The notes under the pieces are model-generated. The model did not search any database. It saw only the letters and a program-made list of their open reading frames with translations, and was not told the DNA's origin. A stretch of 64,000 bases of DNA from Candidatus Harpocratesius repetitus. Its GTDB lineage: Archaea > Asgardarchaeota > Lokiarchaeia > Sigyniarchaeales > Promethearchaeaceae. The stretch lies in NCBI GenBank assembly GCA_021498095.1, contig JAIZWK010000001.1, forward strand, positions 4,155,450 to 4,219,449, given 5' to 3'. A program made the translations under genes and the position numbers. Below are positions 7,579 through 16,557 of this stretch, piece after piece; position 1 is the first letter of the stretch, and every line of letters begins with the position of its first letter.

Positions 7579-9456
7579 TTAATCCTTTTCAATAAATTTT
7601 TTTATTCGTTGTTGAAGCATTTGTTTATCTTTAGTTCTTTTAGGATATTTCTCTAAGAATGCATCTTGATCGCGCTCTATTATATCCAAACAAGTTGATA
7701 AAAGAAATAAAGCGCGTTGTTTTTGAATAGATTCAACTGAATTCGCTTCTCTTAAAAGATTAAGGTAATCGTCAATAGAATAATCTGCAGGATCCATACT
7801 TTTCTTACTTTCTTCTTCACCGTTTATTTGTTCTTCTATCATTAATGTTTCAGCTTTCCGTGTTTCTTCAGCCTTTCGAGCTTCTTTTGCTATTCGCGCT
7901 TCTTCAGCCTTTCGAGCTTCTTCTGCTATTCGCGCTTCCTCAGCCTTCCGTGCTTCCTCAGCCTTTCGAGCTTCTTCTGCTTTCCGTTTTTCTTCAGCCT
8001 TCCGTTTTTCTTCAGCCTTCCGTGCTTCTTCAGCCTTTCGAGCATCCTCTGCTTTTCGAGCTTCCTCAGCCTTCCGTGCTTCTTCAGCCTTTCGAGCATC
8101 CTCTGCTTTTCGAGCTTCCTCAGTCTTCCGTGCTTCTTCAGCCTTTCGGGCCTCTTCAGCCTTTCGGGCCTCTTCAGCCTTTCGAGTTTCTTCTGCTATT
8201 CGAGCATCCTCTACTTTTCGAGCTTCTTCAGCTTTCCGTTTTTCTTCAGCTTTCCGTTTTTCTTCAGCTTTCCGTTTTTCTTCAGCCTTCCGTTTTTCTT
8301 CAGCCTTCCGTTTTTCTTCAGCCTTCCGTGCTTCTTCAGCCTTTCGAGCATCCTCTGCTTTTCGAGCTTCCTCAGCCTTCCGTGCTTCTTCAGCCTTTCG
8401 GGCCTCTTCAGCCTTTCGAGTTTCTTCTGCTATTCGCGCTTCCTCAGCCTTCCGTGCTTCCTCAGCCTTTCGAGCTTCTTCTGCTATTCGTGCTTCCTCA
8501 GCCTTTCGAGCATCCTCTGCTTTTCGAGCATCATCTGCTTTTTGAGCATCCTCAGCCTTTTGAGCATCCTCAGCCTTTCGTGCTTCTTCAGCCTTCCGTG
8601 CTTCTATAGCATCTTTCACTTTCTCGATCTTAGTGCTTTTTTCAGTCTCCTGTGCTTCTTCAATAATTTTTGCTTCTTCTGCTTTCTCTAAAGCTAAATC
8701 CTCTTCTAATTTCTTTTTAAATAATTCTCGCTTGTGTTGAAGGATAGAATAATAATCTTGCCAGCTATGAATCAACCCATGATCTTCAGAACCACTCAAT
8801 TCAAAGTTAATTTTGTCCAATAATTCTTTGGCATCATTGTATTCATGGTTCTTCATCGCCCTATGAAAATTTACAGCAAGGATATCGACCTTTTTTCGAA
8901 TTTCGATCTCTTTATTTGTTTTTTCTTGATCAATCAAAGAAGAAAGAAGTGCTTCATATTTTTTTATTCTTTCCAAATCATTGATTATTTCGGATTCTGA
9001 AATAAGATCTTTAACCATTTGCTTCATCATTCCAATATCTGCAAAATCAGATACTTTATTCAAGTTTTCTTCTAATTTAGAGATATTAGATTTGATTTCA
9101 CGTTGTTTTTGTTCCCACCAGGATAATTGTTCTTTATATTCTTCTTCTGATACATTAAGATATTGTAGAAATTCCTGCGTCTGGTAAGTATATCCTTCAA
9201 TTGTAAAGTGACGTAAAATGGTAATAGTTGGATTTCGTTCAAGTACTTGATCTTCAATTAAGGGGATTAAGTTTTTCAAATCTCTTGGTGCTTCAGGACC
9301 TACCCAAATATAAAGCCTTTTAACGCGAAAGAAATAAAATGCAAGAATTTGTACACTTTGAAAATCCTTAATTATATTTTCAGTATTTAGAGCAATTAAA
9401 TTTCCATTTTTTAGTAAACGATATGCGATAAACGATTTTTTAAAAGGATATGCCAT
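7579..9456 (-). CDS. Gelsolin-like domain protein with a long KAEEAR single-helix repeat
   Basis: 625 residues from ATG 9456 (a GTG at 9465 is also possible). Residues about 20-105 look like one gelsolin/villin module: a hydrophobic strand, then RLYIWVGPEAPRDLKNLIPL, matching the family core (iyvWvGk-A), and a helix-strand end. Residues 105-280 are predicted coiled coil. About 40 copies of the hexapeptide KAEEAR, with K/E/D/Q/I variants, follow to about residue 545; their alternating charge is that of a rigid single alpha-helix, not a heptad coiled coil. A charged C-terminal segment of about 70 residues ends the chain. Gelsolin modules bind actin in eukaryotes, and Asgard archaea have gelsolin-like proteins and actins. 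The gene lies 28 bp after the pseudo-GTPase/solenoid gene on the same strand. The gelsolin call is by eye from the motif; function is inferred. Confidence 0.65.
   Translation of the reverse strand: MAYPFKKSFIAYRLLKNGNLIALNTENIIKDFQSVQILAFYFFRVKRLYIWVGPEAPRDLKNLIPLIEDQVLERNPTITILRHFTIEGYTYQTQEFLQYLNVSEEEYKEQLSWWEQKQREIKSNISKLEENLNKVSDFADIGMMKQMVKDLISESEIINDLERIKKYEALLSSLIDQEKTNKEIEIRKKVDILAVNFHRAMKNHEYNDAKELLDKINFELSGSEDHGLIHSWQDYYSILQHKRELFKKKLEEDLALEKAEEAKIIEEAQETEKSTKIEKVKDAIEARKAEEARKAEDAQKAEDAQKADDARKAEDARKAEEARIAEEARKAEEARKAEEARIAEETRKAEEARKAEEARKAEEARKAEDARKAEEARKAEEKRKAEEKRKAEEKRKAEEKRKAEEKRKAEEARKVEDARIAEETRKAEEARKAEEARKAEEARKTEEARKAEDARKAEEARKAEEARKAEDARKAEEARKAEEKRKAEEKRKAEEARKAEEARKAEEARIAEEARKAEEARIAKEARKAEETRKAETLMIEEQINGEEESKKSMDPADYSIDDYLNLLREANSVESIQKQRALFLLSTCLDIIERDQDAFLEKYPKRTKDKQMLQQRIKKFIEKD
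7850..8612 (-). repeat. 18-bp coding tandem repeat (KAEEAR units)
   Basis: About 40 near-identical 18-bp units encode the alternating acidic/basic helix of the gelsolin-like protein. Synonymous variation (cgg/cga/cgt, gaa/gag) shows that most units are old, while runs such as the five KAEEKR units near 8235-8325 look like recent local amplification. The tract also leaves a long open frame on the opposite strand that is an artefact. Confidence 0.9.
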
Positions 9457-9484
9457 TTTTACCACTTTCTTTTATATTGTTATC

Positions 9485-12400
9485 TTAAATTTTAAGTAAT
9501 TGTTTTTCTGATGGAAGAATAGGAAGTTTTTCAAAAATATTAAGTAAATATGATTTTATTTCTGAATTATTGCTCTGTAACACATCTAATGTAAAAAAGG
9601 CTAATTTTACTCCAAAATGGTCTTCTAAGATTTTTTTTACTAATCCTAATCCATTTAAGACTTCATCAAGTTGTGTTTGAATTTCAGAAACTGGTTTATT
9701 CTCATGAATTAAACATAAAGTAGAAAGAAATATCATTAAACTTGCAGAAGTATAATCATTTCGTCGCGCCATTCGTTTTGATAATTTAATGTATTTTTGA
9801 AAAGCTTCTTTATATCGATTTTTTGAAAGATCACTAAAAATTTCCTGATAATAAGTTCGAATCATTTTTTCTCTTTTTTTAAGCAATAAAGAAAACTCAT
9901 TACTTAATTTGGTAATATCTTGGATTAAAACAATAGCTTGTTGCCCTAATAAACTATCTTCTTTTAAGGTTTCACCTACTTTAATAGATTCAACTCTCTG
10001 TGACTTATTATCTGAAGATTTCTTATCCTCTTGCTGAAATTTCTGGGTTAATCGAACTATAAATGAGATTTCCCAGTCAAAAAGTGGAAGCTTTGTCTGA
10101 AATGCATTAAAAATATCAAGTATCATCTTTTGTGAATTAGGGTGTTCCCAATAGTGTAAAACTAGTTCTAATAATTGAATCGGAATACTTGACATTAAAT
10201 CTCCATATTTTTTTCCATATTGAAATACAAATTTCTCAAACTCATTATAAACTTCATCAGATGTTTTAACTTTAAGCATTGTTATAAATCCCATAATTAT
10301 TGAGACAATCGAAAACTCAAAATAATTATGGTTAAACATATTGAGAGATTGTTCAAAATATGATACAGATGCATCTTCGTATTCTTGTCGTGCAAAATGA
10401 TCTTGACAATCACCCCAATATTTTAAATCAAAGGAAATTCTCCGATTTTTTAATTGAATATCAGGATAAAGTTTTTCAATCAAAATTAAGTAATTAGATG
10501 GAATTGTAGATTTAATCTTTGATAATAATTCTTGATGCCCAGATAAGATACGAGAAAAATCAATTTCTTCTCCAAGTAGTGTTTCTAAAATAAGTCGTTC
10601 TTCAGGGAAAAATGCAAATACATCAAATAATTGAAGAGCAGATTTTAATTGTTTAGGTTTATTTGCTTCAATCATCTGAATTAGATAATCGATAAGTTGG
10701 TATGCATAAGTTTTTTTAAAAATATCAAATGAGATCCGAGAATTATTCGTAAACTTATGAATTTCATGTTTCAAAGTATTTATGTTCTTTAATGTAAGGA
10801 AAAGTAGAGAGACCACAGCGAGATTTACTCCGGCTAATTCAAATTTTTTACTTGCGGCTAAATCTTCAGCTGTTTTTAGATATTTTTCAATTGATTTATA
10901 ATATTGTCCTTCTCTAAATAATTTGATAGCATCTTGATAATATCGACGTTTTAGTCCAGTTCGCATTCGTAGTAAATTGACAGATGCAATTCGCTGATCT
11001 CGAGCGCGATTTTGCAATTGTGATAATTTCTCAGCAAATATTTTTGCTTTTTGATTTTGATGGATTTGTTCAACTTTTGATCGACTTAACTCTGATTCGA
11101 TTTCATCGATTTTTTCGCAATAAGATTGAGACAGTTGGAAATTAGAGATCTTTTCTGCATACGTTCTAGCTTCACTGTATAAATGATTTTTTAAATAGTA
11201 TTTTACAATGGTTACATAAATAGAATCTAAATTTATTTCTTCATTTTCTAAATAGCTTTTTGTTGTTAAATCTATTTTATTAATCTGTTCAAATAAAGTT
11301 GATAACCCTTTTACTTCAATTTTATGAGAAATTAATTCTGCGTAAGCGAGAAGTTCTTCAAGATACAATTTAGCTAAAAGACGAGATTCTTCATACAGTA
11401 GATGATTGCGATATAATCTTATAAAATTAAATAATAATTTCTCCGTTTCTTCACTTGTCTTATCAGAGTCAGTAAACTTCATTCTATCAAAATGTTCTTT
11501 AAGTCGTGGAAATTCATTTTTTAAAAATTTCTTTCTTTGGATTTCAGGAAGTTTTGAAATATATTTTATTATTTTTTTAATTTTCCCATTATTTAAATTA
11601 ATCTTTAAAAAATATAGTAAAATTTGATGATTATAATATTCTTGTCCAATTTGTAAAAACCAATCTGCTTGTTTTAGCAAAATATTCTCAACAAATTGAA
11701 TATTGTTATGCTGAAGTTCAAATTCTAAATCTTGATATAGATCTTCCATCATTTGATCAAATTTTGATTTCTCATATTCAATATATTCAAATAAGAAATC
11801 AGTTTTTAAACCTAACTCTTCTAATTCTCCTTTTCGGGCTAAATTTTTAAAGCGCTCTTCAGTTTCCATTCGATATTTAGTTAATTCGATTTGTAATATT
11901 GTATCATTAATTTTTGGAATTATACCTTCAGCTTTTAAGAAATCACGCCGCTCTATGAATAGTCTTGCCATTTTATAAAGTATTTCATCTACATTTTCTG
12001 TTTCAATATTATAGGTCTCCCAAATAGTAGTAAGTTCATCATAGCTCAATCGTGCAGTATCAACATCACCTATATTTAAATTTCTAATTATTATTCTCTT
12101 TAATATTTTCACCGCTTTCCGAGCAAGAACTTGCAATGATTCAAATAACCCTGACTTTTGATATCGCTGAAAACATAGATATAATTGTGCTTTTGCAAGC
12201 CCATCTTGGTTTTTTTCGATTAATTGATCAGCAAGATGAGCAATTTTTTCTGTCATCTCTTCTAATATGGTGATCATTCTAAAATGATCAAATTTATCTA
12301 ATAAAGCAAATGCATTTTGCAATTCATGTTGTGCAATCCAAGCATCAATCGCAAGTTTATAGCACTCTTCCATTAAAGGAATATCATCAAGTTCCATTTT

Positions 12401-13234
12401 TATCCAATTTCCAACCGTTTCAAATTTTAACGCGGCAGATTCATATTTATTTTGAGATAATAATACTTTTGCTTCTTCAATTATTGTATTTGCATAGTCC
12501 TTTTGATACTTCTTAAAGAAAATAGGGTTTATTTGTCGAATTATTTGAGCTGCTTTTAAATAATTTCCACTTTTTGCATAGAGATTAGCTGTTTTTTCAG
12601 CAAGAATATAATAATCTTGAGAATCTGAACGTTTTTGAATATTAATCACTCGTTCACACAAAACCGCTGCCGGCAGAAATTTAGATTGAGATATAAATTC
12701 ATTTATTTTCGAATAATAAAGGGGTTTTTGAATCCAAGCAATATCGGAATTAATGTTTCTTTGACCAGAAATCACCGATTGACATAAAGTTATTAAATAT
12801 TCACGTATCATGCCAATTTCTGTTCGTGGAATAATAAAAATACAAGCCGAAGAACGAAAAGAGATATCTTTTATGATTTCCGATATATCTGCTTTAAGAA
12901 TAGCATCCATAGTTTGAATCACAATTATCATCGGAATATCAGGGCGAATTTTTTCAATTTGATCTAATACATGTTGAAGCTTTTCAATATTTCCTATTTG
13001 ATTAGGATCCAAATAAAATAAAATTCCATCCGCCATACTAATTGAATTTTTTCCTTGTTCTTCTACGTTATGAGGAATGAGAAGAGATAATTCTATTTCA
13101 TCATCTTCTAGTGTAAAAACTGTTGTATACTGAACATCTTGACCCTCATCTTTACTCTGGAATCCAATTTCATTAAATCCTTGCATGGCTGAAAAAATAT
13201 CACCCAACACAGCAAATGTTAATACAAATTGCAA
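9485..13234 (-). CDS. Degenerate Ras-like GTPase domain fused to a large alpha-helical repeat (TPR-like) protein
   Basis: 1249 residues. Residues 1-155 follow the strand/helix order of a small GTPase: FVLTFAVLGD (beta-1), TVFTLEDDEIELSLLIP (switch I/beta-3 region), ADGILFYLDP (68-77) and MIIVIQTMDA (101-110). However, the P-loop GxxxxGK[ST] is absent, and NKxD is reduced to TMDA, so nucleotide binding is unlikely. From about residue 165 to the end the chain is alpha-helical repeats of TPR/solenoid type (for example AEKTANLYAKSGNYLKAAQI), with a charged linker near 1080. Such scaffolds assemble complexes; in eukaryotes, pseudo-GTPase and solenoid parts are common in trafficking machinery. Start is TTG at 13234; the frame is open seven or eight codons further, with AAAGGA before an ATT, so the start is uncertain. 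Probably cotranscribed with the gelsolin-like gene. Confidence 0.75.
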   Translation of the reverse strand: MQFVLTFAVLGDIFSAMQGFNEIGFQSKDEGQDVQYTTVFTLEDDEIELSLLIPHNVEEQGKNSISMADGILFYLDPNQIGNIEKLQHVLDQIEKIRPDIPMIIVIQTMDAILKADISEIIKDISFRSSACIFIIPRTEIGMIREYLITLCQSVISGQRNINSDIAWIQKPLYYSKINEFISQSKFLPAAVLCERVINIQKRSDSQDYYILAEKTANLYAKSGNYLKAAQIIRQINPIFFKKYQKDYANTIIEEAKVLLSQNKYESAALKFETVGNWIKMELDDIPLMEECYKLAIDAWIAQHELQNAFALLDKFDHFRMITILEEMTEKIAHLADQLIEKNQDGLAKAQLYLCFQRYQKSGLFESLQVLARKAVKILKRIIIRNLNIGDVDTARLSYDELTTIWETYNIETENVDEILYKMARLFIERRDFLKAEGIIPKINDTILQIELTKYRMETEERFKNLARKGELEELGLKTDFLFEYIEYEKSKFDQMMEDLYQDLEFELQHNNIQFVENILLKQADWFLQIGQEYYNHQILLYFLKINLNNGKIKKIIKYISKLPEIQRKKFLKNEFPRLKEHFDRMKFTDSDKTSEETEKLLFNFIRLYRNHLLYEESRLLAKLYLEELLAYAELISHKIEVKGLSTLFEQINKIDLTTKSYLENEEINLDSIYVTIVKYYLKNHLYSEARTYAEKISNFQLSQSYCEKIDEIESELSRSKVEQIHQNQKAKIFAEKLSQLQNRARDQRIASVNLLRMRTGLKRRYYQDAIKLFREGQYYKSIEKYLKTAEDLAASKKFELAGVNLAVVSLLFLTLKNINTLKHEIHKFTNNSRISFDIFKKTYAYQLIDYLIQMIEANKPKQLKSALQLFDVFAFFPEERLILETLLGEEIDFSRILSGHQELLSKIKSTIPSNYLILIEKLYPDIQLKNRRISFDLKYWGDCQDHFARQEYEDASVSYFEQSLNMFNHNYFEFSIVSIIMGFITMLKVKTSDEVYNEFEKFVFQYGKKYGDLMSSIPIQLLELVLHYWEHPNSQKMILDIFNAFQTKLPLFDWEISFIVRLTQKFQQEDKKSSDNKSQRVESIKVGETLKEDSLLGQQAIVLIQDITKLSNEFSLLLKKREKMIRTYYQEIFSDLSKNRYKEAFQKYIKLSKRMARRNDYTSASLMIFLSTLCLIHENKPVSEIQTQLDEVLNGLGLVKKILEDHFGVKLAFFTLDVLQSNNSEIKSYLLNIFEKLPILPSEKQLLKI

Positions 13235-13366
13235 CTCTTCTTCTACCTCTTCAATATTCCTTTACAATTAATATTGAACCTTATATCTCTTATAGAAATT
13301 CGTATTCTATCATTAAATAAGTTGCTAAAATAATTTCTTGATCTTTGGGATCTTATATTAAGAGAA

Positions 13367-13837
13367 ATGCATATAAACATTCATTGCATCAGATCAAGTA
13401 TGCATTCTGATTATGAGAGTAAGAAATTAGCTCAATGCTTTATTGCAGAATTATCATCTGAAATCAAGATCCCTCCATCAATTCACGAACAATTGAAGCC
13501 GTTGGGTAAAAATTTAGTCGCTGTCATTCCAGGAGAATCAAAAAAGTTATCCTTTTTCTTGACCAATTGCTCTAGAGTCCTTTTTATAAAATTGATATTG
13601 GATAAATCTTCCTTAAATGAAAGTTTCTTTACATCCTTAAGGAGAACTCTACAAAAATTAGGTATGGAAAATCTTTTCTCTACAGGTATATGTTTTAAAG
13701 ATGATATCTGTGTTTGGGAAGGTGTCTTTGAATTTGATGATGATTCGAATTTTCCACAAATAAAGGAAAATTTAGCTAAAGTAACTCATGTTAATAAAGC
13801 AAAATTTGAAAAAATCGAATTAAATAAAGATTTGTAA
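13367..13837 (+). CDS. Conserved-looking hypothetical protein
   Basis: 156 residues from ATG 13367; Met12 at 13400 is an alternative start and would leave a better promoter distance from the TTATATTA near 13350. Alternating strands and helices (KNLVAVIPGESKKLSFFLTN, VLFIKLILDKSSLNESFFTS) suggest a compact alpha/beta domain. An acidic patch, EFDDDSNFPQ, lies near residue 125. I do not recognise the family and see no catalytic motif. It is followed 70 bp later by a winged-helix regulator on the same strand and is divergent from the pseudo-GTPase/solenoid gene, so it may belong to the same neighbourhood of signalling proteins. Function unknown. Confidence 0.6.
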   Translation: MHINIHCIRSSMHSDYESKKLAQCFIAELSSEIKIPPSIHEQLKPLGKNLVAVIPGESKKLSFFLTNCSRVLFIKLILDKSSLNESFFTSLRRTLQKLGMENLFSTGICFKDDICVWEGVFEFDDDSNFPQIKENLAKVTHVNKAKFEKIELNKDL

Positions 13838-13907
13838 GTAAATTATAAAAATTGAACAAGGTGGTTATACGTCATTTAGAAGAAATTCAGAAGATAAAAT
13901 CTTTTTA

Positions 13908-14543
13908 TTGCATCCCACCCGAAGAAAAATCTATAAAATAATTTGTGAAAATCCAGGGTCGTACTTTTACCGTTTAATGCAACATGGGGAAGAAGGTATA
14001 AGTAGTGCAACCTTACTTTATCATTTGTCAAAATTGGAAGAAGATGAATTGATTCATTCTGCAAAAATCGATGGAAAACGCATCTATTTTCCCAAAAACT
14101 TAAGAGATTTTGAAACTGAAAGAGCTTTTATGCTCTTAAAAAATGAAAATGCCCGAAAGATATTTCTCTATATTTTAAATCATGAGAGCTGTTTTCAAAA
14201 CGAAATTGCACGAGAATTAAATATTCATCATGATACAGTTCGTCATCACGTTTCTAAACTTGTTGATTCAGAAATGGTCGAAAAACATAAAGTAGGTAGG
14301 CAGATTCATTTTAAAATTGGGCGATTGGGAAAAGAAATCTTAAAGGGTTCAATGATAATCTTTTCAGAAGCATATATTCGCTTTATTATATCTAAATTGG
14401 CTGATGATTGTCATTTTCCAGAGATTATAGAGCGAACAAATGAAAGAATTGTGATTCGAGTTGTATGCCCTAACGAAGATGATATTGAATTAAGTATTGA
14501 CATCTCAGGTTGGGTAATTGATGAAAACCCAAACAAAAAATAA
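13908..14543 (+). CDS. Tandem winged-helix transcriptional regulator
   Basis: 211 residues carrying two successive winged helices. The first (1-65) starts HPTRRKIYKIICENPGSYFY and includes SSATLLYHLSKLEEDELI with the wing KRIYFPK. The second (75-145) has FQNEIARELNIHHDTVRHHV with the wing GRQIHFKIGR. This arrangement is common in archaeal ArsR/MarR-type regulators. The C-terminal 60 residues form a small alpha/beta domain (RIVIRVVCPNEDDIELSIDI). The TTG at 13908 is the start that keeps the typical HPTRRKIY beginning; the frame is open about 20 codons further up without ATG, so the exact start is unsure. Targets are unknown; the genes at 14630 and 15340 directly downstream are candidates. Confidence 0.8.
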   Translation: MHPTRRKIYKIICENPGSYFYRLMQHGEEGISSATLLYHLSKLEEDELIHSAKIDGKRIYFPKNLRDFETERAFMLLKNENARKIFLYILNHESCFQNEIARELNIHHDTVRHHVSKLVDSEMVEKHKVGRQIHFKIGRLGKEILKGSMIIFSEAYIRFIISKLADDCHFPEIIERTNERIVIRVVCPNEDDIELSIDISGWVIDENPNKK

Positions 14544-14629
14544 TTCATTTGCTGGGAAAATGATTTTAAAATGTTAATTCATGTAAAATGAAACACATCT
14601 TTTTTTAAGTGCCTTTCTTTATTAAGGGT

Positions 14630-15340
14630 ATGATCACTGAGGATCTTCGACCGACCGAAATTACCAATATTCAGCATTTAGTAGATCGAAATGGAGAGAT
14701 TGTACGAGATCATTTGATTACGAAAATGAAAGAATCGTTGGAGATCGGTTCTCGATTGATCGATGAAGAATTAAATGGGATGGCAGCAATTTTTCGCCCA
14801 ATTATCAAATCTTTTTATTCTAATTTGGTTCAAAAGGATTTAGAGCATGGAACGATTAAAAGCATAAATGGCATGATTAGGATGTCCAAAAAATTAGTGA
14901 TGGAAGGAATTGATCCAAACACACCTGAATTTGAGCGACGTCTGACTCAAAAATTTCCAAGTTATTTGAAAAATGATCAAACAGGGCGACAATGTAAACC
15001 ATACCATCCGAATTTTCCTCAGTTGAAGGCGATTTTGAAAAATACTTTTCGAGCACAAATATGCGGTATATTACCTTTGCTAAAAGTTCAAATACACGAT
15101 ATTTCTTCATATAATGAGTTATGCCGAGCTGCATTTAAAACAGAAAAACACTGTAAAGATATTTTACGCTTACAAACTGATTCAATGAAAGAGGGTTTAA
15201 ATGTTATTAAAAGAGATTTATCTATTTTGAACATTATGACAGGAAAAGAACTTATATTTCGAGTTTTACAAAAAGGATTCGAGAAGAAAATTAAGGATTT
15301 CAACAAAGAGATAGAAGAAATTTTTAATTGTGAAAACTAA
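14630..15340 (+). CDS. Hypothetical helical protein
   Basis: 236 residues from ATG 14630, which has AAGGG just before it; a GTG at 14609 would add seven residues. The product is almost wholly alpha-helical and charged, with three cysteines scattered in the second half (CKPYHP, ICGIL, LCRAAFKTEKHC). No family is recognised. Its stop overlaps the ATG of the DUF2085 membrane protein (TAATG), so the two are almost certainly translated from one message, and a peripheral role at the membrane beside that protein is a reasonable guess. Function unknown. Confidence 0.65.
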   Translation: MITEDLRPTEITNIQHLVDRNGEIVRDHLITKMKESLEIGSRLIDEELNGMAAIFRPIIKSFYSNLVQKDLEHGTIKSINGMIRMSKKLVMEGIDPNTPEFERRLTQKFPSYLKNDQTGRQCKPYHPNFPQLKAILKNTFRAQICGILPLLKVQIHDISSYNELCRAAFKTEKHCKDILRLQTDSMKEGLNVIKRDLSILNIMTGKELIFRVLQKGFEKKIKDFNKEIEEIFNCEN

Positions 15341-16545
15341 TGGCATCAGAACAAAAAGTAAGATACTACAATCCCTCAGAACCGCTAAAAAGAAATATTC
15401 TCGCCAAAATTCTTATTTTCTCCGTTGAATTTATGATTGTATGGCAAGGTTATTATGTTTTTTCTCTCATTGCAGGCAATTCAGTATCATTACATCAATT
15501 TAGCATAAATCCTTCTGATGTTTTTACAATTCCTATTTCTTTTTGGATTTCAGTTTTATTTTTAATGATAATATCCAAAATATTTAATCGTTATATTGTT
15601 TTACTCGCGGCAATATTTTGTGAAATATATATTGAATATTATATAGAAACTGAACAACTTCAACTAGTTATTATTGGATTCCTTATTATATTAATCGTAA
15701 TTGAAAGTATTAAACCATATGAAGGAGGAGAATATTTAGGAGGTAAATTTATTTGGAAACAGTTGGCATGGAAAGTATTTTATATTTGTGGGTATCTGCC
15801 AATTCTTTATTTTGGGTTTAATTTTCAGACTCCAATTAGTTTCTTTACTTTTGATGGATTTCAAATTCGATTTTACCTTAGTTTGATTTTTCTTTTTAAC
15901 AATCTTATTTTGATAATTCCTGCATGGCTTATTTTTTGGCTTTTAGATCGTTCATTACATCCTTACTTTCCATTATCAAATTCTGATATGAAGATTCTGC
16001 AAGAAAAGGAGGAAAAAAAAATATGGGATTTATATAATTTATATCTTCCCCAACCAGGAGAAGTGTATCTTCAAATTCTATCTCATCATTCTATTGAGGA
16101 AGATGACCATACAATAGTTGTTGCATTAGGAAAAGTAAGAATTTATTTCTGCACAAGATGTACAGCTATGATTTTTGGTGTGATATTCACATTTTTTCTT
16201 TCTTTTATCATTTTTCATGATTTTAATATGAATTTAAATACAAGTCTTGCTTTTTGGCTGGGTACGATTCTTCCGATATTTCCTTTGTTAGATTGGGGTT
16301 TACAAGCACTTCAAATTAGAAAAGCTACAACACAATCAAGACTTTTCACAGGATTTATCTTAGGTGTTTCAATGCAGTTAATCCCTTTTGCATTGGGTGA
16401 AACTTTTTATTATATTTTTGTAGTAGTCGGATATTTTACTGTTTTCGGCGTTTTATTCTATTTTAGAACTCGCCTTGCTCAAAAAGAAGCAGATCAAGAA
16501 GCATTACAGGAAATTTTAGAGTTTAAAAGTAATTCAATATCATAA
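15340..16545 (+). CDS. DUF2085-type polytopic membrane protein
   Basis: 401 residues with about nine or ten membrane helices. The C-terminal third has the DUF2085 pattern: HHSIEEDDHTIVVALGKVRI, then FCTRCTAMIFGVIF (paired cysteines before a helix), a second helix ending LLDWGLQALQIRK, and the TTQSRLFTGFILG motif. DUF2085 members are membrane proteins of unknown role whose cysteines and DW-Q motif suggest a metal or redox site. The N-terminal 230 residues are additional helices with a YEGGEYLGGKF loop. Translationally coupled to the helical protein upstream. Activity is unknown; the family call rests on the motif set and is fairly firm. Confidence 0.7.
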   Translation: MASEQKVRYYNPSEPLKRNILAKILIFSVEFMIVWQGYYVFSLIAGNSVSLHQFSINPSDVFTIPISFWISVLFLMIISKIFNRYIVLLAAIFCEIYIEYYIETEQLQLVIIGFLIILIVIESIKPYEGGEYLGGKFIWKQLAWKVFYICGYLPILYFGFNFQTPISFFTFDGFQIRFYLSLIFLFNNLILIIPAWLIFWLLDRSLHPYFPLSNSDMKILQEKEEKKIWDLYNLYLPQPGEVYLQILSHHSIEEDDHTIVVALGKVRIYFCTRCTAMIFGVIFTFFLSFIIFHDFNMNLNTSLAFWLGTILPIFPLLDWGLQALQIRKATTQSRLFTGFILGVSMQLIPFALGETFYYIFVVVGYFTVFGVLFYFRTRLAQKEADQEALQEILEFKSNSIS

Positions 16546-16557
16546 AAATTATTATTA

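Noticed and set aside
7845..8609. 254-codon open frame on the plus strand, rich in Leu, Phe and Pro
   Set aside because: It is the antisense reading of the 18-bp KAEEAR repeat; a repeat with a length divisible by three keeps all frames open. The minus-strand frame continues into a gelsolin-like domain.
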